Assembly (NCBI GenBank): GCA_963840445.1
Contig: CAWIZC010000006.1
Location: forward strand, 186,001-250,000
From: AWTP1-13 sp963840445
GTDB lineage: Bacteria; Pseudomonadota; Alphaproteobacteria; Rhizobiales; Hyphomicrobiaceae
Direction: 5' to 3'
DNA: 64,000 nucleotides
Made by a program: the position numbers and the translations under genes. Of the stretch, positions 29,509-39,187 are shown in pieces (the stretch's first letter is position 1; every line of letters starts with the position of its first letter). The notes beneath the pieces were generated by a model. The model saw only the letters and a program-made list of their open reading frames with translations, had not been told where the DNA came from and did not search any database.

Positions 29509-30940
29509 CTAAAGCACCTTGCCGGGATTGAGGATGCCGCGCGGGTCGAACGCGGCCTTGATCTTGCGCATCAGGTCGAGCTCGACGTCGCTCTTCACGT
29601 GCGCCAGCTCCTCGCGCTTCATGAAGCCGATGCCGTGCTCGGCCGAGATCGAGCCGCCCATCTCGACCACCAGCCCGTGCACCGCGCGCATGATGTCGTC
29701 CCAGCGGCGCATGAAATCCTCGCGCGGCATGCCGACGGGCTGCGTGATGTTGTAGTGCACGTTGCCGTCACCGAAGTGGCCGAAGGCCAGCGGCCGCACG
29801 CCGGGGCAGATGCTTCTCCACCAGCGCGTTGGCGCGCTCGACGAACTCGGGGATGCGCTGCACCGGCACCGACACGTCGTGCTTGATGCTGGCGCCCTCG
29901 GGGCGCTGCGCCTCCGATACGGCTTCGCGCAGGCGCCAGAAGTCGCGCGCCTGCGCCAGCGAGCCGGCGATCGCCGCGTCGACGATCAGGCCCTTCTCGG
30001 TGGCCGCCTCCAGCGCGCTCAGCATTTGCTGCTCGGCCGAGCCGTCGGCCTTCAGCCCGGAGATCTCCAGCAACACATACCAGGCGTACTTGGTGGCGAA
30101 CGGCTCGCGCGCGCCGGCCAGGTTCTTCAGCACGAAGTCGATGACGATGCGCGGCATGAACTCGAAGGCGGTGAGCCCGGTGCCGGCCGTGTCCTGCGCC
30201 AGGCTGAACAGACCGAGCGCCGACTTGAAATCCGGCATGGCGACGATCGCCGTCGCCTTCTCCACCGGCCGCGGAAATAGTTTCAGCACGGCAGCCGTGA
30301 TGATGCCGAGCGTACCTTCCGAGCCGATGAACAGGTCTCTCAGGTCGTAGCCGGTGTTGTCCTTCTTCAGCGCCTTGAGGCCGTTCCAGATGCGCCCGTC
30401 GGCCAGCACCACCTCGAGGCCGAGCACCAATTGGCGGGTGTTGCCGTAGGCCAGCACGCCGACGCCGCCGGCGTTGGTGCCGAGGTTGCCGCCGAGCTGG
30501 CAGCTGCCCTCGGATGGCAGGCTGAGGGGAAACAGCCGGTTGGCCTTTTCGGCCACGGCTTGCACCTCGGCCAGCGTCAGGCCGGTCTCCACCGTCATGG
30601 TGTAGCCCGCCGCATCGACCGCGCGCACACCCTTCAGCCGGCTCACCGACAGCAAAAGTTCCCCGCGCATCGGCACCTGGCCACCCACCAGCCCCGTATT
30701 GCCGGCCTGCGGCACCACCGGAATACGATGTTCGTGCGCGAGGCTCAGGATCTTCGACACCTCGTCGGTCGAGCCGGGGCGCAGCACCACGGCCGCGCGG
30801 CCCTCATACATGTCGCGCAACTCGCGCAGGTAGGGAAGCTGCTGGTCGGGGTCGGTCAGCGCATGACTGGGCCCGACGATGGCGCGCAGGCGATCGAGCA
30901 GTTCCGGCGCGAGCCCGGTCGGCTTGGCGTGGCTGGTCAT
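29509..30940 (-). pseudogene. FAD-binding 2-hydroxyacid/D-lactate dehydrogenase (GlcD-like), one frameshift
   Basis: Read through, about 476 residues of a FAD_binding_4/GlcD-family enzyme that oxidises a 2-hydroxy acid. The N-terminal FAD domain has VVPQAGNTGLVGGQVPMRGE and PSEGSCQLGGNLGTNAGGVG; the C-terminal part has FGHFGDGNVHYN and the ending SAEHGIGFMKREEL...DPRGILNPGKVL. The frame breaks near 29806, where CTGCCCCGGCG has one C more than needed to keep LPGVRPLAFGH; a homopolymer-length error is likely. Its ATG overlaps the sua5 stop by four bases. Confidence 0.85.
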
Positions 30941-31890
30941 GGCTGGGTTGCAGCCCTCCTCAGGCGATCGTTGATGGCCTCGCCCAATCCTTCCTCGGGG
31001 ATCGGCATGGCGGCAATGGCGATGGCGCCGGCGGCGTCGAGCGTGCGCAGCGCGGCGAACAGGTTGGCGGCGGCCTCGGTGAGATCGCCCGACGTGCTGA
31101 GGTTTACCACGGGTCCGGCGTGGGCCGGCATGCGCGGGCCGAATGCCAGCAGCGCTTCCCCGTCGCGCACCTCGCTTGCATTAAGACGCAGGTGCGTCGC
31201 CGGCGCATAGTGCCGGGCCAGCATGCCGGGCGAGGCAGGGCGATCGGCATGGCCGGACGCTACCTCGATCGGCGCACCCATGACCTCGGCGATACCCTCG
31301 CGCGAAACGCCGCCGCGGCGGAGAATGACGGGCGCCTCGCCGGTGACATCGACCACCGTCAATTCGAGGCCGACAGCCGTCGGTCCGCCGTCCAGGATGA
31401 TGGCAACACGGTCAGCGAGATCGGCCGCGACGTGCGCCGCGGTGGTCGGGCTGACATGCCCGGAGCGATTGGCGCTCGGCGCGGCAACCGGTACACCAGC
31501 CTCGGCGAGCAGCCGCTGCGCGATTGCGTGGGCGGGAACGCGCACAGCCACCGTTGCGAGGCCGGCGGTGGCGAGGTCGGCGATCGGACAATCCGGCTGC
31601 TTCCGCAGCACCAGCGTCAGCGGTCCCGGCCAGAGCGCGTCAGCGAGCCGGCGGCCAAGTGCGGTGAGCCGGCCGAGACGCTCGGCCGCCGCCACATCCG
31701 CCACGTGCACGATCAGCGGATTGAAGCGCGGCCGCCCCTTGGCCTCGAAGATGGCCGCCACCGCCCGCGCATTGGTGGCATCGGCACCGAGGCCATAGAC
31801 CGTCTCGGTCGGAAACGCGACCAGATCGCCGCGCCGCAGCGCCGCCGCAGCGTCCGCAATCGCCTCAGGTGTTGCCTTTGCGAGCTTCAT
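30937..31890 (-). CDS. sua5: L-threonylcarbamoyladenylate synthase (Sua5/YrdC/YciO)
   Basis: Makes threonylcarbamoyl-AMP from threonine, bicarbonate and ATP for the t6A modification of ANN-reading tRNAs. The 317-residue protein has the YrdC domain (LVAFPTETVYGLGADATNAR; KGRPRFNPLIVHV; VAAPSANRSGHVSPT) and a C-terminal Sua5 domain (PGMLARHYAP), so it is the long form. ATG 31890 is used; the frame continuing to 32316 overlaps the divergent glycosylase gene. Confidence 0.92.
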   Translation of the reverse strand: MKLAKATPEAIADAAAALRRGDLVAFPTETVYGLGADATNARAVAAIFEAKGRPRFNPLIVHVADVAAAERLGRLTALGRRLADALWPGPLTLVLRKQPDCPIADLATAGLATVAVRVPAHAIAQRLLAEAGVPVAAPSANRSGHVSPTTAAHVAADLADRVAIILDGGPTAVGLELTVVDVTGEAPVILRRGGVSREGIAEVMGAPIEVASGHADRPASPGMLARHYAPATHLRLNASEVRDGEALLAFGPRMPAHAGPVVNLSTSGDLTEAAANLFAALRTLDAAGAIAIAAMPIPEEGLGEAINDRLRRAATQP

Positions 31891-31936
31891 TGTGCCGATA
31901 TAGCCGCTTCCGTCTCGATTCACATGGGCAATCAGC

Positions 31937-32653
31937 ATGACCCCATTCAAGGCCATTCGCGCGCGGGCGGCCAAACGCAAGGGCGGAGAGGCCGCGCTCG
32001 CCTCCCTGCTGCCCAAGGTGCCATCCCAGAAGGCCCTGGCGCGCGTGACGGACGACCGCGTGCTGGCGGAGATGGCGCAGCGCATCTTCTCGGCCGGGTT
32101 CGTGTGGAGCGTCATCGAGAAGAAGTGGCCGGGCTTCGAGGCGGCCTTCCTCGGCTTCGAGCCGAAGCGCCTCAACTTCCAGCCGGACGAGTTCTGGGAG
32201 GGCCTCGCCGACGACAAGCGCATCGTGCGCAACCCGCAGAAGATCAAGGCGGTGCGCGACAACGCCGCCTTCATCCTCGACATCGCCAAGGAGCACGGCA
32301 GCTTCGGCAAGTTCATTGGGGCATGGCCGGCCGATGATCAGGTCGGCCTGCTGGAGGTGCTGGGCAAGCGCGGCGCCCGCCTCGGCGGCATGACCGGTCA
32401 ATACTTTCTGCGCTTCATCGGCAAGGACATCTACATCGCCTCCAATGACATGATCGCCTGCCTGCGCGACGCGGGCCTCGACATCTCCGGCGCCACCTCC
32501 AAGAAGGATCAGCGCAAGATCCAGGACCAGCTGAACGCCTGGGCCAAGGAGACCGGCCTGCCTTACACGCACCTGTCGCGCATCTGCGCCATGTCGATCG
32601 GCGAGAACTACGACGCCGAGACCCTGCGCAGCCGCGGCGGCGGCGAGGAGTAG
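31937..32653 (+). CDS. tag: DNA-3-methyladenine glycosylase I (Tag family)
   Basis: A 238-residue base-excision-repair glycosylase of the HhH-GPD superfamily that removes 3-methyladenine. Family features include FSAGFVWSVIEKKWPGFEAA, RIVRNPQKIKAVRDNAAFIL and the helix-rich C-terminal half; the tail is longer than E. coli Tag. Divergent from sua5 with 46 bases between. Confidence 0.78.
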   Translation: MTPFKAIRARAAKRKGGEAALASLLPKVPSQKALARVTDDRVLAEMAQRIFSAGFVWSVIEKKWPGFEAAFLGFEPKRLNFQPDEFWEGLADDKRIVRNPQKIKAVRDNAAFILDIAKEHGSFGKFIGAWPADDQVGLLEVLGKRGARLGGMTGQYFLRFIGKDIYIASNDMIACLRDAGLDISGATSKKDQRKIQDQLNAWAKETGLPYTHLSRICAMSIGENYDAETLRSRGGGEE

Positions 32654-32806
32654 CGGCCGCAATCGAAGCTGCCACTGCGTGGTGCCCACACACTCGACCC
32701 TGGCGCGCCGACGTCATGCTGGCTCTGTAACGCCCGGAACAGCCGAGCCGCACTCAGCGCCTCTACAAGCCGCCCCCCGGTTTGCAGAGGTTCGGAGTCA
32801 ACGGCA

Positions 32807-33535
32807 ATGCAGCTGCTCCCTCGATCGGCGCCCCCGCGCCTCATCAACGTCTATGTCGACTTCGACGGGACCATTGCGCCCGACGAGCCGACCGACCAGC
32901 TGTTCGAGCGGTTCGCCGATCCGGGCTGGCGCGCAATCGATGAGGCGTGGCTCGCTGGACGCACGACCTCGTGGGACGCGACCACGCAAAAGGTGGCGCT
33001 GCTGCGCGCCAGCCCGGAGGAGGTCCGCGACTTCCTGCGCACGATGGCGATCGATCCCGACTTTCCGGCGTTCGTCGATCTGTGCCGGCGCCACGGCGTC
33101 CGTCTGACGGTTCTGTCCGACGGGCTGGACCTGGTCCTGCGCACGGTGCTCGGCGCAGCGGGACTGATCCTGCCCTGCAAGGCCAACCAGCTCGTGTGGC
33201 ATGGCGGCGATCGGTGGGCGGCAGCCTTTCCCCATCGCAGCAGCAGCTGCAGCTTCCGCCTCGGCAACTGTAAATGCGCGCATCGCCAGGCCGGCACGGC
33301 GCTCGACGTGATGGTCGGGGACGGGCGTTCGGATTTCTGCATCGCCGAGCGGTGCCGGCTGGTGATCGCCAAGGGCTCGCTGCTGCGACGCTGCCAGGAG
33401 CAGCGGCTGCCACACATCGCCATGCGCGGCTTTGCCGATGCCAACGCTCAGTTCGCGGCGTGGCTGTCGACCGAGACCGCCGATCCCTCAGATGCCCGCA
33501 GGCCACAAACAACCGCAGCAAGCCTGCGCGCCTGA
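32807..33535 (+). CDS. HAD-IB phosphatase, MtnX-like
   Basis: A 242-residue HAD-superfamily phosphatase. Motif I is INVYVDFDGTIAPDEPTDQL, motif II TVLSDGLDLVL, and motif III/IV VMVGDGRSDFCIAERC. The order and spacing fit MtnX-type 2-hydroxy-3-keto-5-methylthiopentenyl-1-phosphate phosphatase of methionine salvage, but no other salvage genes are here. A cysteine-rich stretch (SSSCSFRLGNCKCAH) is notable. ATG 32807 begins just before the catalytic motif. Confidence 0.78.
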   Translation: MQLLPRSAPPRLINVYVDFDGTIAPDEPTDQLFERFADPGWRAIDEAWLAGRTTSWDATTQKVALLRASPEEVRDFLRTMAIDPDFPAFVDLCRRHGVRLTVLSDGLDLVLRTVLGAAGLILPCKANQLVWHGGDRWAAAFPHRSSSCSFRLGNCKCAHRQAGTALDVMVGDGRSDFCIAERCRLVIAKGSLLRRCQEQRLPHIAMRGFADANAQFAAWLSTETADPSDARRPQTTAASLRA

Positions 33536-33566
33536 CCCGCCGCCAACACACCGAAAGCACAAGCAA

Positions 33567-34431
33567 ATGACAGTCGAGCCGACCAACGCCGAGGATCGAA
33601 GCTACGCGCTCGATCGCGGCACGACCGGGGCATTGTTGCTGCACGGCCTCGGCGGCACGCCGGTCGAAATGCGCACCGTCGCCCTGGCATTGGCGCGCGC
33701 GGGCGTCAGCGTGTCATGCCCGCAGCTCGCGGCCCACAACGGCTCCTTCGAAGACCTGCAGGCATCAACCTGGCAGGACTGGTACGCCAGCGCGGAGGTG
33801 GCCCTCGACCGGTTGCGCCAGCGCTGCGACACCATCCTCGTCGGCGGGCTGTCGATGGGTGCGGTGCTGGCCCTGATGCTGGCGGCCGAGCGTCCGGTGG
33901 ATGTGCACGGCGCCGCCCTTTACGCTCCGACCCTGCGGCTGGATGGCTGGGGCATACCGTGGTACGCGCGCCTGTTCGCCCTTGTGCAGGACAAATGGTC
34001 CGCCAACTGGTTCGACTTCGACGAGCGCGATCCCTACGGGATCAAGGACCCGCGCGTGCGGGCGCTGGTCAGCGTCGCCATCGACAAGCGGCGACAGCGC
34101 CAAGGCCGGCATGTTCAAGGTGCCGGGCGGCTCCATGCTGGAGCTGCGCTGGCTGGTACGGGAGGCGCGGCGGCGGGCGCCTCAGGTCACGCAGCCGGTC
34201 CTGCTCGTGCACCCGCGCGAGGACGACCGCGCCGATCTTGCCAACTCGCTCTGGCTGCAGCGCCATCTTGGCGGCCGCGTCGACACGGTGGTGCTCGACG
34301 ACAGCTATCACGTCGTCACCATGGACCGGCAACGGCACATCGTGGCCGAGCGCACCGTCGCCCTGGCACAGGCGCTGGTGCGCCCGGCCGAGCGCAGCGA
34401 TGCCCGTATCCTCGCGATGGGCTGCGGCTGA
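33567..34431 (+). pseudogene. alpha/beta hydrolase, carboxylesterase (Est30-like), one frameshift
   Basis: About 287 residues if read through. The oxyanion region is ALLLHGLGGTPVEMRTVA, the nucleophile elbow VGGLSMGAVLALMLA (Ser in GLSMG), and the acid/His regions lie in LLVHPREDDRADLAN and DDSYHVVTMD. Near 34088 the frame is lost inside GACAAGCGGCGACAGC; the other frame continues GDSAKAGMFKVPGGSMLELR. The gene is otherwise intact. Family members cleave short-chain esters. Confidence 0.8.
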
Positions 34432-34450
34432 GCGCGACGCAAAAACTCGC

Positions 34451-34517
34451 AGCCCTGAGCTTGTCGAAGAGCGAATGGGTCCCGCAATGCCGTGCTTCGA
34501 CGAGCTCAGCACTGGGT
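34451..34517. repeat. palindromic intergenic element (CCCTGAGCTTGTCGAAG type)
   Basis: Left arm GAGCTTGTCGAAG (about 34457-34469) and right arm CTTCGACGAGCTC (34495-34507) form a hairpin with a 25-base loop. Short repeats with this GAGCTTGTCGAAG core are widespread between genes in proteobacteria. It separates the hydrolase and acyl-CoA dehydrogenase genes. Confidence 0.7.
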
Positions 34518-34622
34518 TGTGGCTGCCGATCGCGATTCGACCCGGCAAACGGCACCCTTCCGCCTCTTCCGCTTTCGGCCTAAGCTGCCGTAAACGTCAA
34601 CACCCAGGGAGCAGGCAACGCC

Positions 34623-36405
34623 ATGGCTTATCAGGCTCCAGTCGACGACATCATGCATGCGCTGAAGACAGCCGCGGGGCTCGATGGCCTGATCGAGCGC
34701 GGCATCCTCGGCGTGGACGAGGACACCATCCGCGCGGTGATCGAGGAGGCCGGCAAGTTCGGCGCCGAGGTGCTCGATCCCCTGAGCGTGGTCGGCGACC
34801 GCACCGGTTCGAAACTGGTCGACGGCAAGGTCGTTACCCCGCCCGGCTGGAAGGAAGCCTACAAGCAGTTCGCAGAGGGCGGCTGGGGCGGCCTGCAGGC
34901 GCCGGAGGAATGGGGCGGCCAGAACCTGCCCAACCTGCTGTCGACGGCGGCAGGCGAGATCTGGAACTCCGCCAACCTGGCGTTCGGGCTGTGTCCGCTG
35001 CTGACGTTCGGCGCCATCGACGCCATCGAGCTGCAGGGCAGCGAGCACCTGAAGAAAACCTACCTGCCGAAGATGGTGTCGGGCGAGTGGACCGGCACCA
35101 TGAATCTCACCGAGCCGCAAGCCGGCTCAGACCTCGGGGCGCTGACCACCCGCGCCCAGAAGCAGGCCGACGGCACCTATCGCATCTTCGGCACCAAGAT
35201 CTTCATCACTTACGGCGACCACGAGATGACCGACAACATCATCCATCTCGTGCTGGCCCGCCTGCCCGACGCCCCGCCCGGCACGCGCGGTATTTCGCTG
35301 TTCCTGGTGCCCGAAGTATCTCGTCAACCAGGACGGCTCGGTCGGCGCACGCAACGATGTCACCTGCGCCAGCCTCGAGCACAAGCTCGGCATCCATGCG
35401 AGCCCCACCGCCATGATGAAGTATGGCGAGAAAGACGGCGCCGTCGGCTATCTGGTCGGCGAGGAGAACCGCGGCCTCAATGTCATGTTCATCATGATGA
35501 ATGCGGCACGGCTGGCGGTCGGCATGCAGGGCGTGGCGGTGGCCGAGCGCGCGACGCAGCAGGCGATGGCCTACGCCAAGGAGCGCCGCCAGGGCCGCAG
35601 CACGTCGGCCAAGAACGCCGGCATGAGCCCGATCATCGAGCACGCCGACATCCGTCGCAACCTGATGACCATGAAGGCGCTCACCCAGGCCGCACGCGCC
35701 ATCTGCCTGGTCACGGCCAAAGAGACAGACGTCTCGCGTCGCGCCAAGGATGTGGCCGAGCGCGCCGCCGCCGCGCATCGCGTCGCGCTGCTGACGCCGA
35801 TTGCCAAGGCCTTCTCCACCGACATCGGCTGCGAGGTGGCCTCGATCGGCGTGCAGATCCACGGCGGCATGGGCTTCATCGAGGAGACCGGCGCTGCCCA
35901 GCACTATCGCGACGCGCGCATCCTGCCGATCTACGAGGGCACCAACGGCATCCAGGCCATCGACCTCGTCACGCGCAAGCTGCCGCTGGAAGGCGGCAAG
36001 GTGGTCGAGGCCTACATCGGCGAGTTGAAGGGCGTGGTCGACGAGGTGCGCGCCTCCAACCGGCCCGAGTTCGGCCGCATGGGCGAGCGTCTCGGCGAGG
36101 CTGTCGCGGCATTGGCCGAGGCCAGCCGCTGGATGGGCGGCACCCTGCAGAAGAACCCGGAGGCAGCCTTGGCGGGTGCCGCACCCTATCTGCGGCTGTT
36201 CGGCCTTGCGGCCGGCGGCGTCTACCTCGCCAAGGGCGCGTTGGCCGCAGCGCGCAATGGCTCGGGCGCGGCGCATGGCCAGTCGATCGCCATCGCCCGC
36301 TTCTTTGCCGAGAACCTTGCCACAGCGGCCACAGGCTTGAAGGACACCGTCGTCAGCGGCGCCGAGTCGACCCTGAGCGTCGCACCCGAGGCATTGTCGG
36401 TCTGA
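34623..36405 (+). pseudogene. acyl-CoA dehydrogenase, DmdC-like, one frameshift
   Basis: About 593 residues read through, the size of 3-(methylthio)propanoyl-CoA dehydrogenase-type acyl-CoA dehydrogenases rather than the 380-residue type. Features: N-terminal helical extension (MAYQAPVDDIMHALKTAAGL), FAD-binding MNLTEPQAGSDLGAL, FGTKIFITYGDHEMTD, then IGVQIHGGMGFIEETGAAQH, RILPIYEGTNGIQAIDL and the extra C-terminal domain. Near 35312 an extra G (CCCGAAGTAT for CCCAAGTAT) shifts the frame; the downstream frame continues KYLVNQDGSVGARNDVTCAS. An enoyl-CoA hydratase follows, consistent with acyl-CoA breakdown. Confidence 0.87.
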
Positions 36406-36420
36406 AGGACGAGAGGCGCC

Positions 36421-36658
36421 ATGGCTTCGGGCGTGATAGCGACCCTGCACAATCGCGACGCCGATCGGTGCGTGAAGGTCATCAGGCAGCCTGACGGCAC
36501 GTTCGGATTTCAGGAATATCGGCGAGACCCGGAAGACGCCGGACGCTGGACTCTCGTCAGCGAACCCGCGCGGGACACATGCAACCGAGGCACAGGCCCT
36601 CGCCGCCGCCAAAGACGATGTGGCTTGGCTGCAGGATGAGCGCGACGATAGCCAATGA
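36421..36658 (+). pseudogene. small conserved hypothetical protein, one frameshift
   Basis: Starts at ATG 36421 with ribosome site GGACGAGAGGCGCC. The first frame gives ASGVIATLHNRDADRCVKVI and FGFQEYRRDPEDAG; near 36575 it shifts, and the next frame gives HATEAQALAAAKDDVAWLQD with a stop at 36656-36658. Read through it is about 78 residues. The stop overlaps the ATG of the following membrane-protein gene, which supports the read-through version. Function unknown. Confidence 0.6.
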
Positions 36659-37032
36659 GTCGCAACGATTTCTTGCTGGTTGCCGCCCTGCTCGTCGCCG
36701 TCATCGGCCGGTGCACTCCTATCTGGGCGAGACCATCGTGTTCCCTCGCCTGTTCGCACTGCCGAATCTGCCGCTGCTGCGGCGTGACCGGACCTACACG
36801 GTGAACGTGCTGCGCTACGCCTGGCACATGACCAGCGTGGCGTGGTGGGCGGGAGGCGCCATTCTGGCTGCGCTCTGGTGGGGCCGCGGCGATCTGCGCC
36901 AGACGGTGCTGATGATTGTCGCCGGCATGCTGCTGTTCACCGGCCTCGATCATTCTGGCGACGGCCGGTCGGCGCCATCCCGGCTGGCCGCTGTTCCTGA
37001 TCGCCGCGGCGGCCGCCTGGTACGGCGCCTGA
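36655..37032 (+). pseudogene. small integral membrane protein, two frameshifts
   Basis: Read through, about 126 residues with four hydrophobic segments: SRNDFLLVAALLVAVIG, HSYLGETIVFPRLFALPN, TSVAWWAGGAILAALWW plus LMIVAGMLLFTGL, and GWPLFLIAAAAAWYGA at the C-terminus. One base seems missing near 36708 and one extra near 36948, so the overall length remains a multiple of three. The pattern of intact reading on either side argues for a real gene. Function unknown. Confidence 0.6.
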
Positions 37033-37064
37033 TTGCAACTGCGCGAGGCAAGTGAGGACAACAC

Positions 37065-37865
37065 ATGACCCAGGAAATCGAGATCAAGGTGGCCGACGGC
37101 GTGCAGGTGATCCGCTTCCTGCGCGCCGACAAGAAGAACGCCTTTACCGGCCCGATGTACAACGCCATGGGCGAGGCGCTCGATGCCGCCGACAGGAGCG
37201 ACGCCATCGCCGTCACCGTATTCATCGGCTCGGGCGGCGTGTTCTCCGCCGGCAACGACATCAACGATTTCCTGCGCCGCGCCGCGGCTGCCAGCAGTGG
37301 CGACGGCAAAGGCATTCCGGCGCCGTCGCTCGATTTCATCCGCCGCCTGCCCAAGGTGACAAAGCCGATGATTGCCGCCGTCGACGGCCTGGCCATCGGC
37401 GTCGGCACCACCATGCTGCTGCACTGCGACCTCGTCTACGCAACGCCCGCGGCCAGCCTGCGTACGCCGTTCCTCGACCTGGGCCTGATCCAGGAGGCGG
37501 GATCCACTATCACCGCGCCGGCCCGCATGGGCTACCCGCGCGCCTTCGAGATGATCTGCCTGGGCGAGCCGTTCTCGGCCGAGCGTGCCCTGCAGGCGGG
37601 GCTGATCAACGCCATCGTGCCGGCCGACCAGCTCGAGGCCACTGCCATGCAGGCAGCCGGGCGCTTGGCTGCCAAACCGCGCGAGGCGCTCATGACCTCG
37701 CGTGGCCTGCTGCGCCGGAACGCCGAGCACATCGGCGCAATGATCGAGGAGGAAGCCAGCAACTACATCAAGTTGATGGCTTCGCCCGAGGCCAGGGAAG
37801 CGTTCACCGCCTTCCTCGAGAAACGCCCACCGGATTTCGCCAAGGCACGCGCCAAGAACGGCTGA
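37065..37865 (+). CDS. enoyl-CoA hydratase/isomerase family protein
   Basis: A 266-residue crotonase-fold protein. The CoA-binding/oxyanion region is FIGSGGVFSAGNDINDFL and the second motif KPMIAAVDGLAIGVGTTMLL. The catalytic region reads TPFLDLGLIQEAGSTIT, with a Glu at the position used by isomerases and hydratases, and the C-terminal helix MASPEAREAFTAFLEKRPPD is typical. Likely works with the upstream acyl-CoA dehydrogenase. Confidence 0.9.
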   Translation: MTQEIEIKVADGVQVIRFLRADKKNAFTGPMYNAMGEALDAADRSDAIAVTVFIGSGGVFSAGNDINDFLRRAAAASSGDGKGIPAPSLDFIRRLPKVTKPMIAAVDGLAIGVGTTMLLHCDLVYATPAASLRTPFLDLGLIQEAGSTITAPARMGYPRAFEMICLGEPFSAERALQAGLINAIVPADQLEATAMQAAGRLAAKPREALMTSRGLLRRNAEHIGAMIEEEASNYIKLMASPEAREAFTAFLEKRPPDFAKARAKNG

Positions 37866-37920
37866 GCGTCGGGCTCCATCGCCGCCGACATCAGTGCGGT
37901 GGGCCCAGAAACCGCGCCGT

Positions 37921-39027
37921 TCACGACACGCGGTAGCGCTCCATGACGCTTCTGTCCGGCTCATAGCCGAGGCCGGGACCGTCAGGCAGGGTGACGCGGC
38001 CATCGGGGTCGACATCGATGCGGCCGCCCCAAAGACAAGCCTGGCGCTTCATGTAGAACACCTCCACGAAGGTGCCGTCATCGCGGAGCGATAGAAGCTG
38101 GAGGGTGGCGAGGAGGCCAGGTCCGAAGTAGGGCGAATGCGGCGCGAGTCTTGTTCCCATGGCATCTGCCAGTGCGACCACCTTCAGGTATTCGGTGACG
38201 CCGCCCACCTTGGTCACGGAGGGTTGTGCGTAGCTCACGGCGCCGGCGTTCAGCATCTGCCGAAACTGATGGACGGTGCAGGCATTCTCCCCGGCAGCGA
38301 TGTCGAGTCCGCCTTTCTGGCGCACCTCGGCCAGGGTGGAAAAGTCCTCCGGCGGCCAGACCGGCTCCTCGAGGAACAATGGCGCAGCACCGCGACAATC
38401 CCGCGCAAACGCGATCGCCGTCGCACCATCCATCGGGCAGTTCATGTCGACCATCAGCGGGATGCCGTCGCCGATAGCCTTGCGCGCGGCAAGCACGGCC
38501 GGCACGGTGGTCTCATGCAGCTTGATGGCCGGATAGCCGAGTCGCCGCGCCGCCTCGCACTCCTTTGCAACGAGATCCGCATTGCCGATGCGCAGCAGGC
38601 TCGCATAGGCCGGGATACGCTCTCTCCTGCACGTGCCGATCAGCCGATGCAGGGGCACGCCCTGCACCTTCGCGGCCAGATCCCACAGCGCTATGTCGAG
38701 CGCGGAGATCGCGAACATGGTAATGCCATAGCGCCCGAACAGGTGGAGGTTGCGTTGTACGCGATCCATGAGGTCGGGAATGCCGGCCGCCTCTGGAACT
38801 TCCAATCCTCGGGCCTGCGGCGCGATCATCTCGTCGATGGCTGTCGCTACCGACCGCGGGCATACGTAGGCGAAGGCATCGCCCCAGCCGGTCAGCCCCG
38901 CGTCGGTTGAAACCTCGACCAGAACCATGTCGAGCGCTGCAATGGCCGAGGCGCCCTGCTTGAAGCTTGCCACGCCCGCGTCGTAGGGGATCCGGATATG
39001 ATGCGCTCTGACATCGGTGATCCGCAA
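37921..39027 (-). CDS. enolase-superfamily enzyme, mandelate racemase/muconate lactonizing type
   Basis: A 368-residue enzyme that would abstract a proton alpha to a carboxylate. Metal-ligand positions are visible: MVDMNCPMD (Asp), LFLEEPVWPPED (Glu) and DIAAGENACTVHQF (Glu); the base region has AIKLHETTVP and RLAPHSPYFGPG. No ATG fits the family start: TTG 39027, with GGGAGG five bases upstream, begins the expected (L)RITDVRAHHIRIPYD. The substrate (sugar acid, dipeptide or cycloisomerase) is not predictable. Confidence 0.85.
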   Translation of the reverse strand: MRITDVRAHHIRIPYDAGVASFKQGASAIAALDMVLVEVSTDAGLTGWGDAFAYVCPRSVATAIDEMIAPQARGLEVPEAAGIPDLMDRVQRNLHLFGRYGITMFAISALDIALWDLAAKVQGVPLHRLIGTCRRERIPAYASLLRIGNADLVAKECEAARRLGYPAIKLHETTVPAVLAARKAIGDGIPLMVDMNCPMDGATAIAFARDCRGAAPLFLEEPVWPPEDFSTLAEVRQKGGLDIAAGENACTVHQFRQMLNAGAVSYAQPSVTKVGGVTEYLKVVALADAMGTRLAPHSPYFGPGLLATLQLLSLRDDGTFVEVFYMKRQACLWGGRIDVDPDGRVTLPDGPGLGYEPDRSVMERYRVS

Positions 39028-39187
39028 GATTCCCTCCCTGCCTGGCGCCCGGAAAATTGCGCCCAGTCGGTCGAATTTGAGCACGGCCGTCGTCGGGCGA
39101 CCACCGGATTGCGGCTGATGTTTGCCAAAAATCTCGGCTATACCTGGACACATGATTGGATTTTGTCCGCCTTCCCACGCCCGTCGC

